From the NCBI GenBank assembly GCA_028287305.1, contig JAQBPX010000002.1:124001-188000 (forward strand): a DNA stretch of 64,000 bases. The letters run 5' to 3'. Of this stretch, positions 40,386 to 49,939 are shown one piece after another (position 1 is the first letter of the stretch; the number at the start of each line of letters is the position of its first letter). A program made the position numbers and the translations under genes. This DNA comes from Gemmatimonadota bacterium (GTDB lineage: Bacteria; Gemmatimonadota; Gemmatimonadetes; Gemmatimonadales; Gemmatimonadaceae). Below the pieces are notes generated by a model that was not told where the DNA came from, searched no databases, and worked only from the letters and a program-made list of their open reading frames with translations.

Positions 40386-41941
40386 GCGGCGTGCTCCGCG
40401 CCGGTCATGAAGGCGCCGAGCCGCTCGATCGTCGCTTCCGCGCGCGGCAGCAGCGCCACGATCTTCCCCTCGTACATCACGGCCACGCGATCCGAGAGGG
40501 CGAGCACCTCGGCCAGGTCCGCCGAGACCAGCAGCACGGCCTTGCCGGCCTCGCGCGCCTGGCGCAGCTGCGCATGAATGAACTCGATGGCGCCCACGTC
40601 CACGCCGCGCGTCGGCTGGGCGGCGAGCAGCACCGTGAAGTCGCGCGACATCTCGCGAGCGATCACGATCTTCTGCTGGTTGCCGCCGGACAGCGCGCGC
40701 GCCGGCAGTGAGGAATCCGTTGGGCGAATGTCGTACGTCGCGACCTGCGTGGTGGCGTTCTCGGCAATGCGCGCATGGTCGAGCAGCGCGCCCTTCCGGA
40801 AGCGATGCTGCTGCCCGAGCACCAGGTTGTCGGCGATCGAGAAGTCGAGGATCAGGCCGCGCTCGTGCCGGTCCTCCGGAATGTGCGACAGCCCCGCGTC
40901 GCCGCGCGGGCGCACGGCCATCGAGGTGACGTCGGCGCTGCCGAGGTGGATGCTGCCGCCTCGTGGCGCGCGCAGTCCGGCGATCGCCTCGATGAGCTCC
41001 GTCTGCCCATTGCCTTCCACGCCGGCGATGCCGAGGATCTCGCCGGGTCGCACGCTGAACGACACGTGATTCACGGCGGTGACGCCCCGTGCGCCCTGCA
41101 CCACCAGGTCGCGCACCTCGAGCGCGGCCGCGCCCTGTTCCTGCTGGTGCGCGCCGGCGGTGGTGGACGCATGATGCGCCATGTCCGCGGCGAGCGTCAC
41201 GTCGCGCCCCACCATCAGGCGCGCGAGGTCGGCGGGCGACGTGCCGCGCGTGGCGACGCGACCGACCGTCTCGCCCTGGCGCATGACCGTCACCGTGTCG
41301 GAGATCGCCATCACCTCGTCGAGCTTGTGGGTGATGAGCACGATCGTGTCGCCGGCGTCGCGCATGCCGCGCAGCACCTGCCAGAGCTCCTCGATCTCCG
41401 GCGGCGAGAGCACCGCGGTCGGCTCATCGAGGATCAGGATCTTCGCGCCGCGATAGAGCGCCTTGAGGATCTCGACTCGTTGCGCCTCCCCCACGGAGAG
41501 GTCGCGCACCATGCGCGCCGGGTCCACGAGCAGGCCGGTCCTCTCGCTGAGGGTTCGCACCTCGGCCACTGCGCGCGCGCGATCCAGCTGGCCGCCCTTC
41601 GTGAGCTCGCGACCGAGGATGACGTTCTCGGCCACGGTGAGCGTGGGCACGAGCATGAAGTGCTGGTGCACCATGCCCACGCCACTCTCGATGGCCCGCG
41701 CGGTGCTCCAGCCGGTGACGTCGCGGCCGCTCACCTCGACCGTGCCCGCATTGGGCACGTACATGCCGCTGAGCACGCGCATCAGCGTGGACTTGCCCGC
41801 GCCGTTCTCCCCGACGAGCGCGTGAATCTCGCCGCGGGCCACCTCCAGCGACGCGCCGCGATTCGCGCGCACGGGGCCGAAGCGCATCTCGATGCCGGAC
41901 ATGCGCACGGCCGTGTCCTGCTGCTGGGGCGCGTTGCTCAT
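40382..41941 (-). CDS. BMP-type ABC importer ATPase with two nucleotide-binding domains, 519 aa
   Basis: This is a tandem ATPase of the sugar/nucleoside (RbsA/NupA) type. The first domain has Walker A G-E-N-G-A-G-K-S-T, signature L-S-V-G-E-A-Q-R-V and Walker B I-L-I-L-D-E-P-T-A. The second has the degenerate Walker A G-V-E-G-N-G-Q-T-E, the signature L-S-G-G-N-Q-Q-K-I and an altered Walker B (L-L-A-A-Q-P-T-R-G). One intact and one degenerate site is normal for this family. The gene overlaps both the binding-protein gene and the first permease gene by 4 bases. Confidence 0.94.
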   Translation of the reverse strand: MSNAPQQQDTAVRMSGIEMRFGPVRANRGASLEVARGEIHALVGENGAGKSTLMRVLSGMYVPNAGTVEVSGRDVTGWSTARAIESGVGMVHQHFMLVPTLTVAENVILGRELTKGGQLDRARAVAEVRTLSERTGLLVDPARMVRDLSVGEAQRVEILKALYRGAKILILDEPTAVLSPPEIEELWQVLRGMRDAGDTIVLITHKLDEVMAISDTVTVMRQGETVGRVATRGTSPADLARLMVGRDVTLAADMAHHASTTAGAHQQEQGAAALEVRDLVVQGARGVTAVNHVSFSVRPGEILGIAGVEGNGQTELIEAIAGLRAPRGGSIHLGSADVTSMAVRPRGDAGLSHIPEDRHERGLILDFSIADNLVLGQQHRFRKGALLDHARIAENATTQVATYDIRPTDSSLPARALSGGNQQKIVIAREMSRDFTVLLAAQPTRGVDVGAIEFIHAQLRQAREAGKAVLLVSADLAEVLALSDRVAVMYEGKIVALLPRAEATIERLGAFMTGAEHAA

Positions 41942-42978
41942 CGCGAGCTCGGCACCTTGATCCGGCCCGCGATGATCTCGGCGCGAATCTGCTCGAGCTG
42001 CGCCCGCACCGCGGCGGGAATCAGGGCCTTGTTGTGCTCATCGTACACGTAGCCCACTCCCTGCTCGGCGAGGCCGAACTGGTAGATGCCGCCCTTGAAG
42101 GTGTTCTCCTTCGTGCGCTTGATCGCGTCGAAGACGGCGGCGTCGACGCCCTTCACCATGGATGTGAGGATGTAGCCCGGCGCCTCGGCGTACTGGTCGG
42201 CGTCCACGCCGATGGCGAGGTGACCCGTCTGTCGCGCGGCCTCGAACACGCCGAGTCCAGTGGAACCGGACGCGTGAAAGATGACGTCCACGCCCTGCTG
42301 GTACTGGCTGAGCGCGAGCTCCTTGCCCTTGCCCGGGTTGCGGAAGGCCTCCGGCGTGACGCCGGCGTACTGCGAGACCACCGTGCACTTCGGGCAGACA
42401 TGCTGGACGCCGGCGATGTAGCCCGCCTCGAACTTCTGGATGAGGGGGAAGTTCATCCCGCCCACGAAGCCGACCTTCTTCGACTTGCTCACGAGGGCAG
42501 CGAGCGATCCCACCAGGTAGGAACCCTCCTCCTCGCGGAACTTGAGCGCGGCCAGGTTGGCGGGCGGGAGGATGACCTTGCCGTCCTTGTCGCTGCCCAC
42601 CGAGTAGTCCACGCCGGCGAAGCGCGTGTTGGGATACTCCCGGGCGAGCTGCGTGAGGTCGTCGGTGAAGATGAAGCCGACGCCGATCACGAGGTCCACG
42701 CCTTCCGCGGCCAGCAGGCGAAGGCCCGCTTCGCGATCGGAGCCGTCGCCGGGCTCCACGAAGCGCACCCTGGCGCCGAGCTCCTTCGCCGCACGCTCGG
42801 CCCCATTGTAGGCGCCATCGTTGAACGACTTGTCGCCGCGGCCGCCCACGTCGAAGACGATGCCGATGTCGAGGGCGTCGCCGGCGGCGGGGGGCTGCGC
42901 GGCGCCAGAGGGCCGCACGAACAGGAGGGCCACGTGGACGACGAAGAGCGCGCCCACGAGGATCAGCAGCTTTCGCAT
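41938..42978 (-). CDS. BMP-family nucleoside-type substrate-binding protein, 346 aa
   Basis: This is a type I periplasmic binding protein related to BmpA/Med/PnrA. It has I-G-I-V-F-D-V-G-G-R-G-D-K-S-F-N-D near the N-terminus, F-A-G-V-D-Y in the first lobe and H-A-S-G-S-T-G-L-G-V-F in the second. Family members bind purine nucleosides. The N-terminal helix (M-R-K-L-L-I-L-V-G-A-L-F-V-V-H-V) is a signal or anchor, but no lipobox Cys is seen, unlike most BMP lipoproteins. A C-P-K-C motif near the middle is unusual and could form a disulfide. The GXFXF-like AAACTT precedes the ATG by 7 bases without a Shine-Dalgarno. Confidence 0.91.
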   Translation of the reverse strand: MRKLLILVGALFVVHVALLFVRPSGAAQPPAAGDALDIGIVFDVGGRGDKSFNDGAYNGAERAAKELGARVRFVEPGDGSDREAGLRLLAAEGVDLVIGVGFIFTDDLTQLAREYPNTRFAGVDYSVGSDKDGKVILPPANLAALKFREEEGSYLVGSLAALVSKSKKVGFVGGMNFPLIQKFEAGYIAGVQHVCPKCTVVSQYAGVTPEAFRNPGKGKELALSQYQQGVDVIFHASGSTGLGVFEAARQTGHLAIGVDADQYAEAPGYILTSMVKGVDAAVFDAIKRTKENTFKGGIYQFGLAEQGVGYVYDEHNKALIPAAVRAQLEQIRAEIIAGRIKVPSSR

Positions 42979-42990
42979 GTGGGGGAAGTT

Positions 42991-43004
42991 TCGCCCGCGG
43001 GCGA
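42991..43004. promoter_or_regulatory. 14-bp perfect palindrome between bmp operon and nadB
   Basis: TCGCCCGCGGGCGA is perfectly symmetric and lies in the 78-base divergent gap, 13 bases before the binding-protein start. It could be an operator for either transcript; it does not match known NiaR or NrtR sites. Confidence 0.4.
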
Positions 43005-43056
43005 GGGCGGGGCAAGAGAGTGAACGGCGCGCGAAGCCGCGAGCTAGATTGGCGAC

Positions 43057-44568
43057 ATGGCGGATCGCATGCGCACCCGATTCCTGGTGCTGGGCAGTGG
43101 CGTGGCCGGCCTGCACACGGCCTGGAGGGCGTCGCAGCACGGCGACGTGATCCTGGTGACCAAGCGGAGCCTCTTCGACAGCGCCACCGCGTACGCGCAG
43201 GGCGGGATCGCCGCCGCGCTCGGAGCCGGGGACAGTCCCAAGCTGCACCGGCTGGACACGCTGGCGGCCGGGGCGGCGCTCTGTGATGCTGCCGCGGTGC
43301 AGGTGCTGGTGGAGGAGGGGCCCGCACGGGTGCGCGAGCTGCAGGTGGCGGGCGCGGAATTCGACCTCGATCCGGAGGGCCGACTCAAGCTCGGGAAGGA
43401 AGCCGCGCATTCCCGCCAGCGGATCGTCCATGCGCACGGCGACCAGACCGGCGCCGAGGTGGCGCGAACGCTCGTGGCGCGGGTGCGGGACGCGAAGCGC
43501 GTGACCGTGCTCGAGAAGACCCGCGTGCTGGACCTCGTGATGTTCCGGGGGCAGTGCATCGGCGCGCGGGTCACCATCGCCGGCCAGCCCGTGGAGATAC
43601 TCGCCGATGCCACCGTGCTCGCCACGGGAGGATGCGGCCAGCTCTATCGCTCCACTACCAACCCGGTGGTCGCGACCGGTGACGGCTTTGCGATCGCGCA
43701 CCGCGCGGGCGCGCGGCTGGCGGACATGGAATTCGTGCAGTTCCATCCCACCGCCCTGGACACCCCGGAGAATCCGCTCGCGCTGGTCTCCGAGGCGGTG
43801 CGCGGCGAGGGTGCGACGCTGGTGACGCAGCGCGGCGTGCGCTTCATGTCGCGGCTCCACAAGCTGAAGGAGCTGGCGCCCCGTGACATCGTGGCGCGCG
43901 CGATCTTCCGGGAGCAGCAGCGGGGAGAGCAGGTCTTTCTCGACGCGCGCATGCTCAGGCGCACGTTCGCGCGCCGCTTTCCCGGGATCCTTGCCATCTG
44001 CGAGGCGCGCGGGATCGACCCGCGCAAGGAGCTCATTCCCGTGACGCCCGCCGCCCACTACATGATGGGCGGCGTGGACACCGACCTCTGTGGACGCTCA
44101 TCACTGTCGCGGCTGTATGCGGTGGGTGAGGTGTCGCGCACGGGGGTGCATGGGGCGAACCGCCTCGCGTCGAACTCACTGCTTGAGGGGCTGGTGTTCG
44201 CCGAGCGCGCCGCGCGCGACCTCCAGCACACGGAGCCGCTCGGCGCGGTGCCGAAGGCGAAGCAGTGGTCAGTGCCGGCGCTTCTGGATCGCGGCGCAGC
44301 CGAGGTGGCGGCCGACGCGGTGCGCGACGTCATGTGGCGTCACGTTGGCATCACGCGCACGGCGCGCGGCCTTCGCACGGCGCTGGAGGTGCTGGATGAC
44401 ATCGCGGCGCGGCTCCCGGTGGGCGCCACCGAGGAGGCGAACATGGCGGAGACGGCACAGCTGATCGCCGAGGCTGCGCTCGAGCGAAAGGAATCGCGCG
44501 GCGGGCATTATCGGAGCGACTTCCCGCGGCCGCGTCGCGGGTGGAAGGGGCGACACACGGAGCAGTGA
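43057..44568 (+). CDS. nadB: L-aspartate oxidase, 503 aa
   Basis: NadB oxidises L-aspartate to iminoaspartate, the first step of de novo NAD synthesis. The FAD motif is V-L-G-S-G-V-A-G-L-H-T-A. Then S-A-T-A-Y-A-Q-G-G-I-A-A, L-A-T-G-G-C-G-Q-L-Y, F-V-Q-F-H-P-T-A-L and P-A-A-H-Y-M-M-G-G follow in the succinate dehydrogenase-family order. The active-site R-L-A-S-N-S-L-L-E-G segment is intact. Length is close to E. coli NadB (540). The ATG follows TAGATT by 6 bases with no Shine-Dalgarno. nadA and nadC follow, so the whole route to nicotinate mononucleotide is in one place. Confidence 0.95.
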   Translation: MADRMRTRFLVLGSGVAGLHTAWRASQHGDVILVTKRSLFDSATAYAQGGIAAALGAGDSPKLHRLDTLAAGAALCDAAAVQVLVEEGPARVRELQVAGAEFDLDPEGRLKLGKEAAHSRQRIVHAHGDQTGAEVARTLVARVRDAKRVTVLEKTRVLDLVMFRGQCIGARVTIAGQPVEILADATVLATGGCGQLYRSTTNPVVATGDGFAIAHRAGARLADMEFVQFHPTALDTPENPLALVSEAVRGEGATLVTQRGVRFMSRLHKLKELAPRDIVARAIFREQQRGEQVFLDARMLRRTFARRFPGILAICEARGIDPRKELIPVTPAAHYMMGGVDTDLCGRSSLSRLYAVGEVSRTGVHGANRLASNSLLEGLVFAERAARDLQHTEPLGAVPKAKQWSVPALLDRGAAEVAADAVRDVMWRHVGITRTARGLRTALEVLDDIAARLPVGATEEANMAETAQLIAEAALERKESRGGHYRSDFPRPRRGWKGRHTEQ

Positions 44569-44630
44569 GCGCCACGGTCCAGCCTGCCACCGTGCGGCCC
44601 GAATGCTGCGGCTGATATCATGGATACCAC

Positions 44631-45668
44631 ATGACGACTTCCCTGCATCACCCGATCGCCACTCGCGAGGCGCTGGTCGCCGAGCTGCAGGGCGAGATCC
44701 GGGCGCTGGCGCGAGAGCGCAACGCGGTGATCCTCGCGCACAACTACGAGCGCGCCGAGGTGCAGGAAGTCGCTGACTTCGTGGGTGACTCGCTGGGGCT
44801 GTCGCGGGAGGCGGCGCGCACCGAGGCGAGCGTCATCGTGTTCTGTGGCGTGCACTTCATGGCCGAGACCGCGGCGATCCTCTCGCCGCAGAAGACCGTG
44901 CTGCTGCCGGACATGGCCGCGGGCTGCTCGCTCGCAGCCTCGATCGACGCGGACCAGCTGCGCGCCTGGAAGGCCGAGCATCAGGGCGCGGTGGTCGTGG
45001 CCTACGTGAACACCACGGCGGAGGTGAAGGCGGAGAGCGATTACTGCTGCACCTCGGGGAATGCGGTCGAGGTGGTGAACGCCATCCCGCTCGACAGGGA
45101 GATCCTCTTCCTGCCGGACATGTTCCTCGGCGCGCACGTGCGGCGAGTGACGCAGCGCGAGAACATTCATGTGTGGATGGGAGAGTGCCACGTGCACGCG
45201 GGCATCGATCCGGAGCACATCACGCTGCAGCGCGCGCTGCACCCGGGCGCCGAGTTCCTGGTGCACCCCGAGTGCGGTTGTTCCACCAGCGTGCTGGAGA
45301 TGATGTCTGCCGGCGACCTGGATCCCGAGGGAGTGCAGATCCTCTCAACCGAGGGGATGATCAAGCGGCCGGCGCTTTCGGAGGCGAGCGAGTTCATCGT
45401 GGCCACCGAGGTAGGGATCCTCCACCGGCTGCGGCGGGAGAACCCCAGCAAGCGCTTCTTCGCGGCGAACGACCGGGCCGTGTGCGCCTACATGAAGGTG
45501 ACGACCCTTCCCAAAGTGCTGCGTTCGCTGCAGCGTCTGGAGCACCCGATAACCGTCAGGCCCGACCTGGCCGACCGCGCGCGACTCGCCATCGAGCGCA
45601 TGGTGGCCATCGGCGGGCACGCACCGCTGTCCCCAGTGCCACAGTCGACCGTCGATCCGGGAGAGTAG
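44631..45668 (+). CDS. nadA: Quinolinate synthase, 345 aa
   Basis: NadA condenses iminoaspartate with dihydroxyacetone phosphate on a [4Fe-4S] cluster to form quinolinate. The three cluster cysteines are Cys72 (V-F-C-G-V-H-F-M-A-E), Cys215 (H-P-E-C-G-C) and Cys285 (A-V-C-A-Y-M-K). The substrate motif L-A-H-N-Y is also present. The 62-base gap after nadB holds a CACGGT/ACCGTG inverted repeat (44573-44578 and 44589-44594) and TATCAT 9 bases before the ATG, so nadA may have its own promoter. nadC follows after 3 bases. Confidence 0.96.
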   Translation: MTTSLHHPIATREALVAELQGEIRALARERNAVILAHNYERAEVQEVADFVGDSLGLSREAARTEASVIVFCGVHFMAETAAILSPQKTVLLPDMAAGCSLAASIDADQLRAWKAEHQGAVVVAYVNTTAEVKAESDYCCTSGNAVEVVNAIPLDREILFLPDMFLGAHVRRVTQRENIHVWMGECHVHAGIDPEHITLQRALHPGAEFLVHPECGCSTSVLEMMSAGDLDPEGVQILSTEGMIKRPALSEASEFIVATEVGILHRLRRENPSKRFFAANDRAVCAYMKVTTLPKVLRSLQRLEHPITVRPDLADRARLAIERMVAIGGHAPLSPVPQSTVDPGE

Positions 45669-45671
45669 TCG

Positions 45672-46634
45672 ATGGAAACCCCCGAGCTTCCGCGCCACCC
45701 GTCGCTCTTCGCGCGCACGCCTGAGCGCCGCAGCGCCCCGCGCACCGTGACGCCCCTGCAGGTGCCGGCCGTGGACGGCACTCCATACCTGCGATTCCCG
45801 CTCAGCCAGGAGGCGCTCACGAAGTGCGTGCGCGCCGCGCTCGACGAGGACCAGGCGTTCAACGACCTCACGACCATCGCAACGGTGCGCTCCGACCGCC
45901 GCGCGCGCGCCACGCTGCGCGCGCGGCGCCCCGGCGTGGCGTGCGGGATCCCGCTCGCCCTCGAGGCGTTCCGCCAGGTGGATCCCAAGGTCTCGATCCG
46001 CGTGGACGCCGAGGACGGCACCCGGCTGGGCGACGGCGACGCCGTGCTCTACCTCACCGGGCCCGCCCGCGGGCTGCTCTCGGCGGAACGCGTGGCGCTC
46101 AACTTCCTGCAGCGACTGTCGGGGGTCGCGTCGCTCACGCGGCGTTACGTGGATGCCGTGAAGGACACCAAGGCGCGCATCCTCGACACGCGCAAGACCA
46201 CGCCCGGCTGGCGCACGCTCGAGAAGTATGCGGTGTGCGCGGGGGGCGGGCAGAACCATCGTCGCGACCTGGCGAGCGCGATCCTGATCAAGGACAACCA
46301 CCTCGCGGCCTGCGACGGCGACGTCGCGGTGGCGGTGCGCCGTGCCCGCGAGATCGCGCCGGCGGGGACCAAGGTGGAGGTGGAGTGCGACCAGCCGCAG
46401 CAGGTGCAGTCGGCGCTCGACGCGGGCGCCGACATCATCATGCTCGACAACATGTCGCTGGAGGCGATGCGCGAGTGCGTGGCGATCGTGGGTGGCAAGG
46501 CGACGCTCGAGGCGAGTGGCGGCATCACCCTCGACAACGTGCGTGACGTGGCCGCTGTCGGCGTGGACTGGATCTCGATAGGCGCGCTCACCCACTCGGC
46601 GCCCGCGCTGGACCTGGCGCTGGACTTTGATTGA
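45672..46634 (+). CDS. nadC: Nicotinate-nucleotide pyrophosphorylase (carboxylating), 320 aa
   Basis: NadC converts quinolinate and PRPP to nicotinate mononucleotide. The family segments are present: D-L-T-T at the N-terminal sandwich, the quinolinate/PRPP-binding D-T-R-K-T-T-P-G-W-R, A-V-C-A-G-G-G-Q-N-H-R, the K-D-N-H loop, V-E-V-E-C and E-A-S-G-G-I. About 40 extra N-terminal residues, basic and proline-rich, precede the core and have no obvious role. The ATG lies 3 bases after the nadA stop. A 142-bp inverted repeat follows. Confidence 0.96.
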   Translation: METPELPRHPSLFARTPERRSAPRTVTPLQVPAVDGTPYLRFPLSQEALTKCVRAALDEDQAFNDLTTIATVRSDRRARATLRARRPGVACGIPLALEAFRQVDPKVSIRVDAEDGTRLGDGDAVLYLTGPARGLLSAERVALNFLQRLSGVASLTRRYVDAVKDTKARILDTRKTTPGWRTLEKYAVCAGGGQNHRRDLASAILIKDNHLAACDGDVAVAVRRAREIAPAGTKVEVECDQPQQVQSALDAGADIIMLDNMSLEAMRECVAIVGGKATLEASGGITLDNVRDVAAVGVDWISIGALTHSAPALDLALDFD

Positions 46635-46668
46635 TCGGCGCGGCATGTAAGTCCCACCGCTTGTTTGT

Positions 46669-46810
46669 TCGCTCGCTGCGCTCGCTCACTCGCCGAAACG
46701 GCCATGTAGAAAGCCGAAACAGCGCCGCTTGCTCCGTGTGGCGCATTGAGCGAGCGGCGCCTTTTCAGCTGTTTCGGGTCTTTTCAGCGGGGAGCGAGCG
46801 CAGCGAGCGA
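46669..46810. repeat. 142-bp inverted repeat element between nadC and RNB gene
   Basis: Outer 19-base arms (TCGCTCGCTGCGCTCGCTC at 46669-46687 and its exact complement at 46792-46810) enclose a second stem. That stem pairs CCGAAACAGC plus GCGCCGCTTGCTC (46714-46734) with GAGCGAGCGGCGC (46748-46760) and GCTGTTTCGG (46768-46777). CTTTTCAGC occurs twice (46761, 46780). It may be a strong bidirectional terminator or a non-coding mobile element. The rest of the 253-base gap shows nothing further apart from the RNB promoter. Confidence 0.75.
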
Positions 46811-46887
46811 CAGAGCCTTTGGGCCACCCGCACCGGCCAGGAACTCAAGACAGATTGTTCCAGGTGTCCCTCGCGATACCTTCCAGC

Positions 46888-48375
46888 GTGACTGAACCCC
46901 TCGCGCACTCCGAGATTGTCGAGGCCGCGCGGCGCGCGGCGATCGACAACGGCTTCGAGCCCGATCCTGATCCCGCAGCCCTGGCCGAAGCCGCACGAGC
47001 CACCCTCGACACCTCCCCTCGCGCCGGCATTCGCGACACGCGCGACCTGCCGTGGTCGTCCATCGACAATCGCGAGACGCGCGACCTCGACCAGCTCGAG
47101 TGGGCGGAGGAGCTGCCGGACGGCGGCATTCGTCTCTGGATCGCGATCGCCGACGTCGAGGCCGCCGTGCCCAGGGGCTCCGCGCTCGACCTGCACGCCG
47201 CCACCAACTCGACGTCGGTCTACACGGGCATCGCGATCTTCCCGATGCTCCCCGAGAAGCTCTCGACCGACCTCACCTCGCTCGTGGCGGACGCTGACCG
47301 CCTGGCGGTCGTCGTCGAGACGATCGTGGCGAAGGATGGCAGCGTGAGTCACGGAGACATCTTCCGGGCCGTGGTGCGCAACCGGGCGAAGATGGCTTAC
47401 GAGGACGTCGGTGCGTGGCTCGAGGGACACGCCCCGATCCCCGGCGCGGCGGCGTCCGCCGAGATGACCCGGCAGCTCACGCTGCAGGGCGAGGCGGCGA
47501 AGCGGCTCAAGGAACAGCGGCTGCGCAACGGGGCGCTGGAGTTCGATACCATCGAAGCCACGCCGGTCACGCGGGACGGGCGCGTGGTGGACCTCACGAT
47601 CACCCACAAGAACAAGGCGCGCGACGTGATCGAGGACTTCATGATCGCCTCGAACATCGGCATCGCCACGTACCTCGAGGCGCAGGGCCGCTCCGGCATT
47701 CGCCGCGTGGTGCGCGAGCCGAAGCGATGGAACCGAATCGTGGAACTGGCCGCGCGCTTCGACTATGCGCTTCCAGCGGATCCGAACTCCCTCGCGCTCG
47801 CCGGATTCCTGGCGTCCCGGCGCAGCGCGTCTCCCGAGAGCTTCACCGACCTCTCGACGTCCGTGGTCAAGCTGCTCGGCCCCGGTGAATACGCGCTCGA
47901 CCGCCCCGGGCGCGATCCGGGAGGGCACTTCGGGCTCGCGGCCCATGACTACACGCATGCCACCGCACCGAATCGTCGCTACGCCGACCTGGTGACGCAA
48001 CGGCTCGTGAAGGCCGCGCTGGCGGGCGAGCCGGCGCCGTACGATGACGCGGCGCTCGAGGCCATCGCTGCGCACTGCACCGAGCGCGAGGATGCCGCGC
48101 GCAAGGTCGAGCGTTCAACGCGCAAGACCGCGGCGGCGTCACTGCTGCACGATCGCGTTGGCCAGCGCTTCGAGGGCATCGTCACCGGCGTCACCAAGGG
48201 CGGCACCTTCGCGCGGCTGCTCTCGCCGCCCGCCGAGGGACGCGTGCTGCGCGGAGAGTCAGGCCTCGACGTGGGCGATCACGTGACGCTCGAGCTGCTC
48301 GGCACCAGCGTGGAGAAGGGCTTCATCGACCTCGCCAACGTCACGGCTGGCGCCACACTCCAGCCTTCGAGATGA
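46888..48375 (+). CDS. RNB-domain exoribonuclease (RNase II/R superfamily), 495 aa
   Basis: This is a 3'-5' exoribonuclease with the catalytic RNB domain in the N-terminal two-thirds. The metal-binding segment reads [12 protein letters not shown]: three of the four Asp of E. coli RNase II (D201, D207, D209) are kept, and the fourth is Gln. Downstream A-P-N-R-R-Y-A-D-L and the S1-like C-terminal strand region fit. No N-terminal cold-shock domains are present, so it is a short form. The GTG at 46888 is preferred because TACCTT lies 5 bases upstream; an earlier GTG at 46864 is possible. Its last 35 bases overlap zwf on the other strand. Confidence 0.88.
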   Translation: MTEPLAHSEIVEAARRAAIDNGFEPDPDPAALAEAARATLDTSPRAGIRDTRDLPWSSIDNRETRDLDQLEWAEELPDGGIRLWIAIADVEAAVPRGSALDLHAATNSTSVYTGIAIFPMLPEKLSTDLTSLVADADRLAVVVETIVAKDGSVSHGDIFRAVVRNRAKMAYEDVGAWLEGHAPIPGAAASAEMTRQLTLQGEAAKRLKEQRLRNGALEFDTIEATPVTRDGRVVDLTITHKNKARDVIEDFMIASNIGIATYLEAQGRSGIRRVVREPKRWNRIVELAARFDYALPADPNSLALAGFLASRRSASPESFTDLSTSVVKLLGPGEYALDRPGRDPGGHFGLAAHDYTHATAPNRRYADLVTQRLVKAALAGEPAPYDDAALEAIAAHCTEREDAARKVERSTRKTAAASLLHDRVGQRFEGIVTGVTKGGTFARLLSPPAEGRVLRGESGLDVGDHVTLELLGTSVEKGFIDLANVTAGATLQPSR

Positions 48376-49939
48376 GCGCGTCCGACTCCGCGGGTCCCCA
48401 GCTGCCGGCCGAGTAGCCGGCCATGTTCGCGGGGGGATTCGCCTCCCACCACTTGAGCACGGGGTCCACGATGCGCCACGCGGCCTCCACTTCATCGCTG
48501 CGGGTGAAGAGCGTGGCGTCGCCGATCATGATGTCGAGCAGGAGTGTTTCGTATGCCGGCGGCGACCAGGCGCCGAACGCCTCGTCGTACGAAAAGTCCA
48601 TGGCGACGGGCGCGACCTCGATGCCTGGCGACAGCTGGTAGACGGCACCCGGCTGCTTCACCTGGAAGGAGAGCGACATCCCCTCGTCGGGCTGGATGCG
48701 CATCACGAGGCAGTTCGCCTCGATCTGCTTGCGCGTCTTCGACGCGAACATCAGGTGCGGTGGCTCGCGAAACTGGATCGCGATCTCGGACGCGCGCTTC
48801 GCCAGTCGCTTGCCGCTGCGCAGGTAGAAGGGCACGCCGTTCCAGCGCCAGTTGTCCACCCAGAGGCGCAGCGCCGCATACGTCGGCGTCACGCTGCCGG
48901 GCGCCACGCCCGCCTCGCTGCGAAATCCCGGAACGTGCTCGCCGGCGACGTCGCCCTCGGTGTACTGCGCGCGCACCGATGCCTGGTCGATGTCCGGCCC
49001 CTCGAGCCAGCGAATGGACTTGAGCACCTTCACCTTCTCGTCGCGCACCGCGTCGGCCGTCGTCGTGACCGGCGGCTCCATGGCGGTGAGCGTGAGGAGC
49101 TGCAGCAGGTGGTTCTGGAACATGTCCCGCATCACGCCCGCTTCCTCGTAGTACTTCGCGCGCGAGCCGACGCCCACCGTCTCCGCCACCGTGATCTGCA
49201 CGTTCGCGATGGACTGCCGGTTCCAGAGCGGCTCGAAGATCGCGTTCGCGAAGCGGAAGACGAGGATGCTCTGCACCGTCTCCTTGCCCAGGTAGTGGTC
49301 GATGCGGTAGAGCTGGCACTCGTTGAAGAGCTCGAGCACCAGCGCGTTCAGCGCGCGGGCGGTCTCGAGGGAGCGGCCGAACGGCTTCTCGATCACCACG
49401 CGGGCCCAGGGACGCACCGCGTCATCCGTCATCTTCGGGGCGAGGCCGCTCTTGGAGAGATGCCGCACGATCGTCTCGAACACGCTCGGCGGCACCGCGA
49501 GGTAGAACAGCCGGTTGCGCTCGGTCTCGTGGCGCGGCGTCTCGATCACGGCGAGCTGCTCGTGCACCACGCGATAGATCGCGTCCTGGCTCAGGTCCCC
49601 GCTGATGTAGAAGATCCGCTCGGCGAGCTTGTTCCAGGTCTCGTCTTCCACCGCCTCGATCTCGTCGGACTTCGCGACCTCCTCACGCATCAGCTTGCGA
49701 TACGCCGCGACGTCCATCTCCTCCCGCGCCACGCCGAGCAGCGTGAAGCCGTCGGGGAGCAACCCCTCGCGCGCCATCTGGTAGATTGCGGGAATCAGCT
49801 TTCGCTTGGTGAGGTCGCCGGCGCCGCCGAAGATCACCAGCGTGCACGGGTCGGCCGAGCGCCGGTCGTCGCCCATGGCGCGCAGCACCACGCTCGGGCG
49901 TGCCGAGATCTTCGTGGGTGACGCGGAGGGGCCCGTCAC
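48341..49939 (-). CDS. zwf: Glucose-6-phosphate 1-dehydrogenase, 532 aa
   Basis: Zwf oxidises glucose-6-phosphate to 6-phosphogluconolactone and forms NADPH. The dinucleotide motif is [12 protein letters not shown], and the active-site signature R-I-D-H-Y-L-G-K-E carries the catalytic His. K-P-F-G (phosphate binding) is present. The chosen ATG overlaps the gnd stop (ATGA). An internal ATG at 49876 would give 511 residues, nearer the usual length, so the first 21 residues may be an extension. The 3' end overlaps the RNB gene by 35 bases. No pgl gene is adjacent. Confidence 0.95.
   Translation of the reverse strand: MTGPSASPTKISARPSVVLRAMGDDRRSADPCTLVIFGGAGDLTKRKLIPAIYQMAREGLLPDGFTLLGVAREEMDVAAYRKLMREEVAKSDEIEAVEDETWNKLAERIFYISGDLSQDAIYRVVHEQLAVIETPRHETERNRLFYLAVPPSVFETIVRHLSKSGLAPKMTDDAVRPWARVVIEKPFGRSLETARALNALVLELFNECQLYRIDHYLGKETVQSILVFRFANAIFEPLWNRQSIANVQITVAETVGVGSRAKYYEEAGVMRDMFQNHLLQLLTLTAMEPPVTTTADAVRDEKVKVLKSIRWLEGPDIDQASVRAQYTEGDVAGEHVPGFRSEAGVAPGSVTPTYAALRLWVDNWRWNGVPFYLRSGKRLAKRASEIAIQFREPPHLMFASKTRKQIEANCLVMRIQPDEGMSLSFQVKQPGAVYQLSPGIEVAPVAMDFSYDEAFGAWSPPAYETLLLDIMIGDATLFTRSDEVEAAWRIVDPVLKWWEANPPANMAGYSAGSWGPAESDALISKAGVWRQP

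Noticed and set aside
46819-46887. N-terminal extension of the RNB protein
   Set aside because: The extra codons reach into the end of the intergenic repeat region and carry no family similarity.
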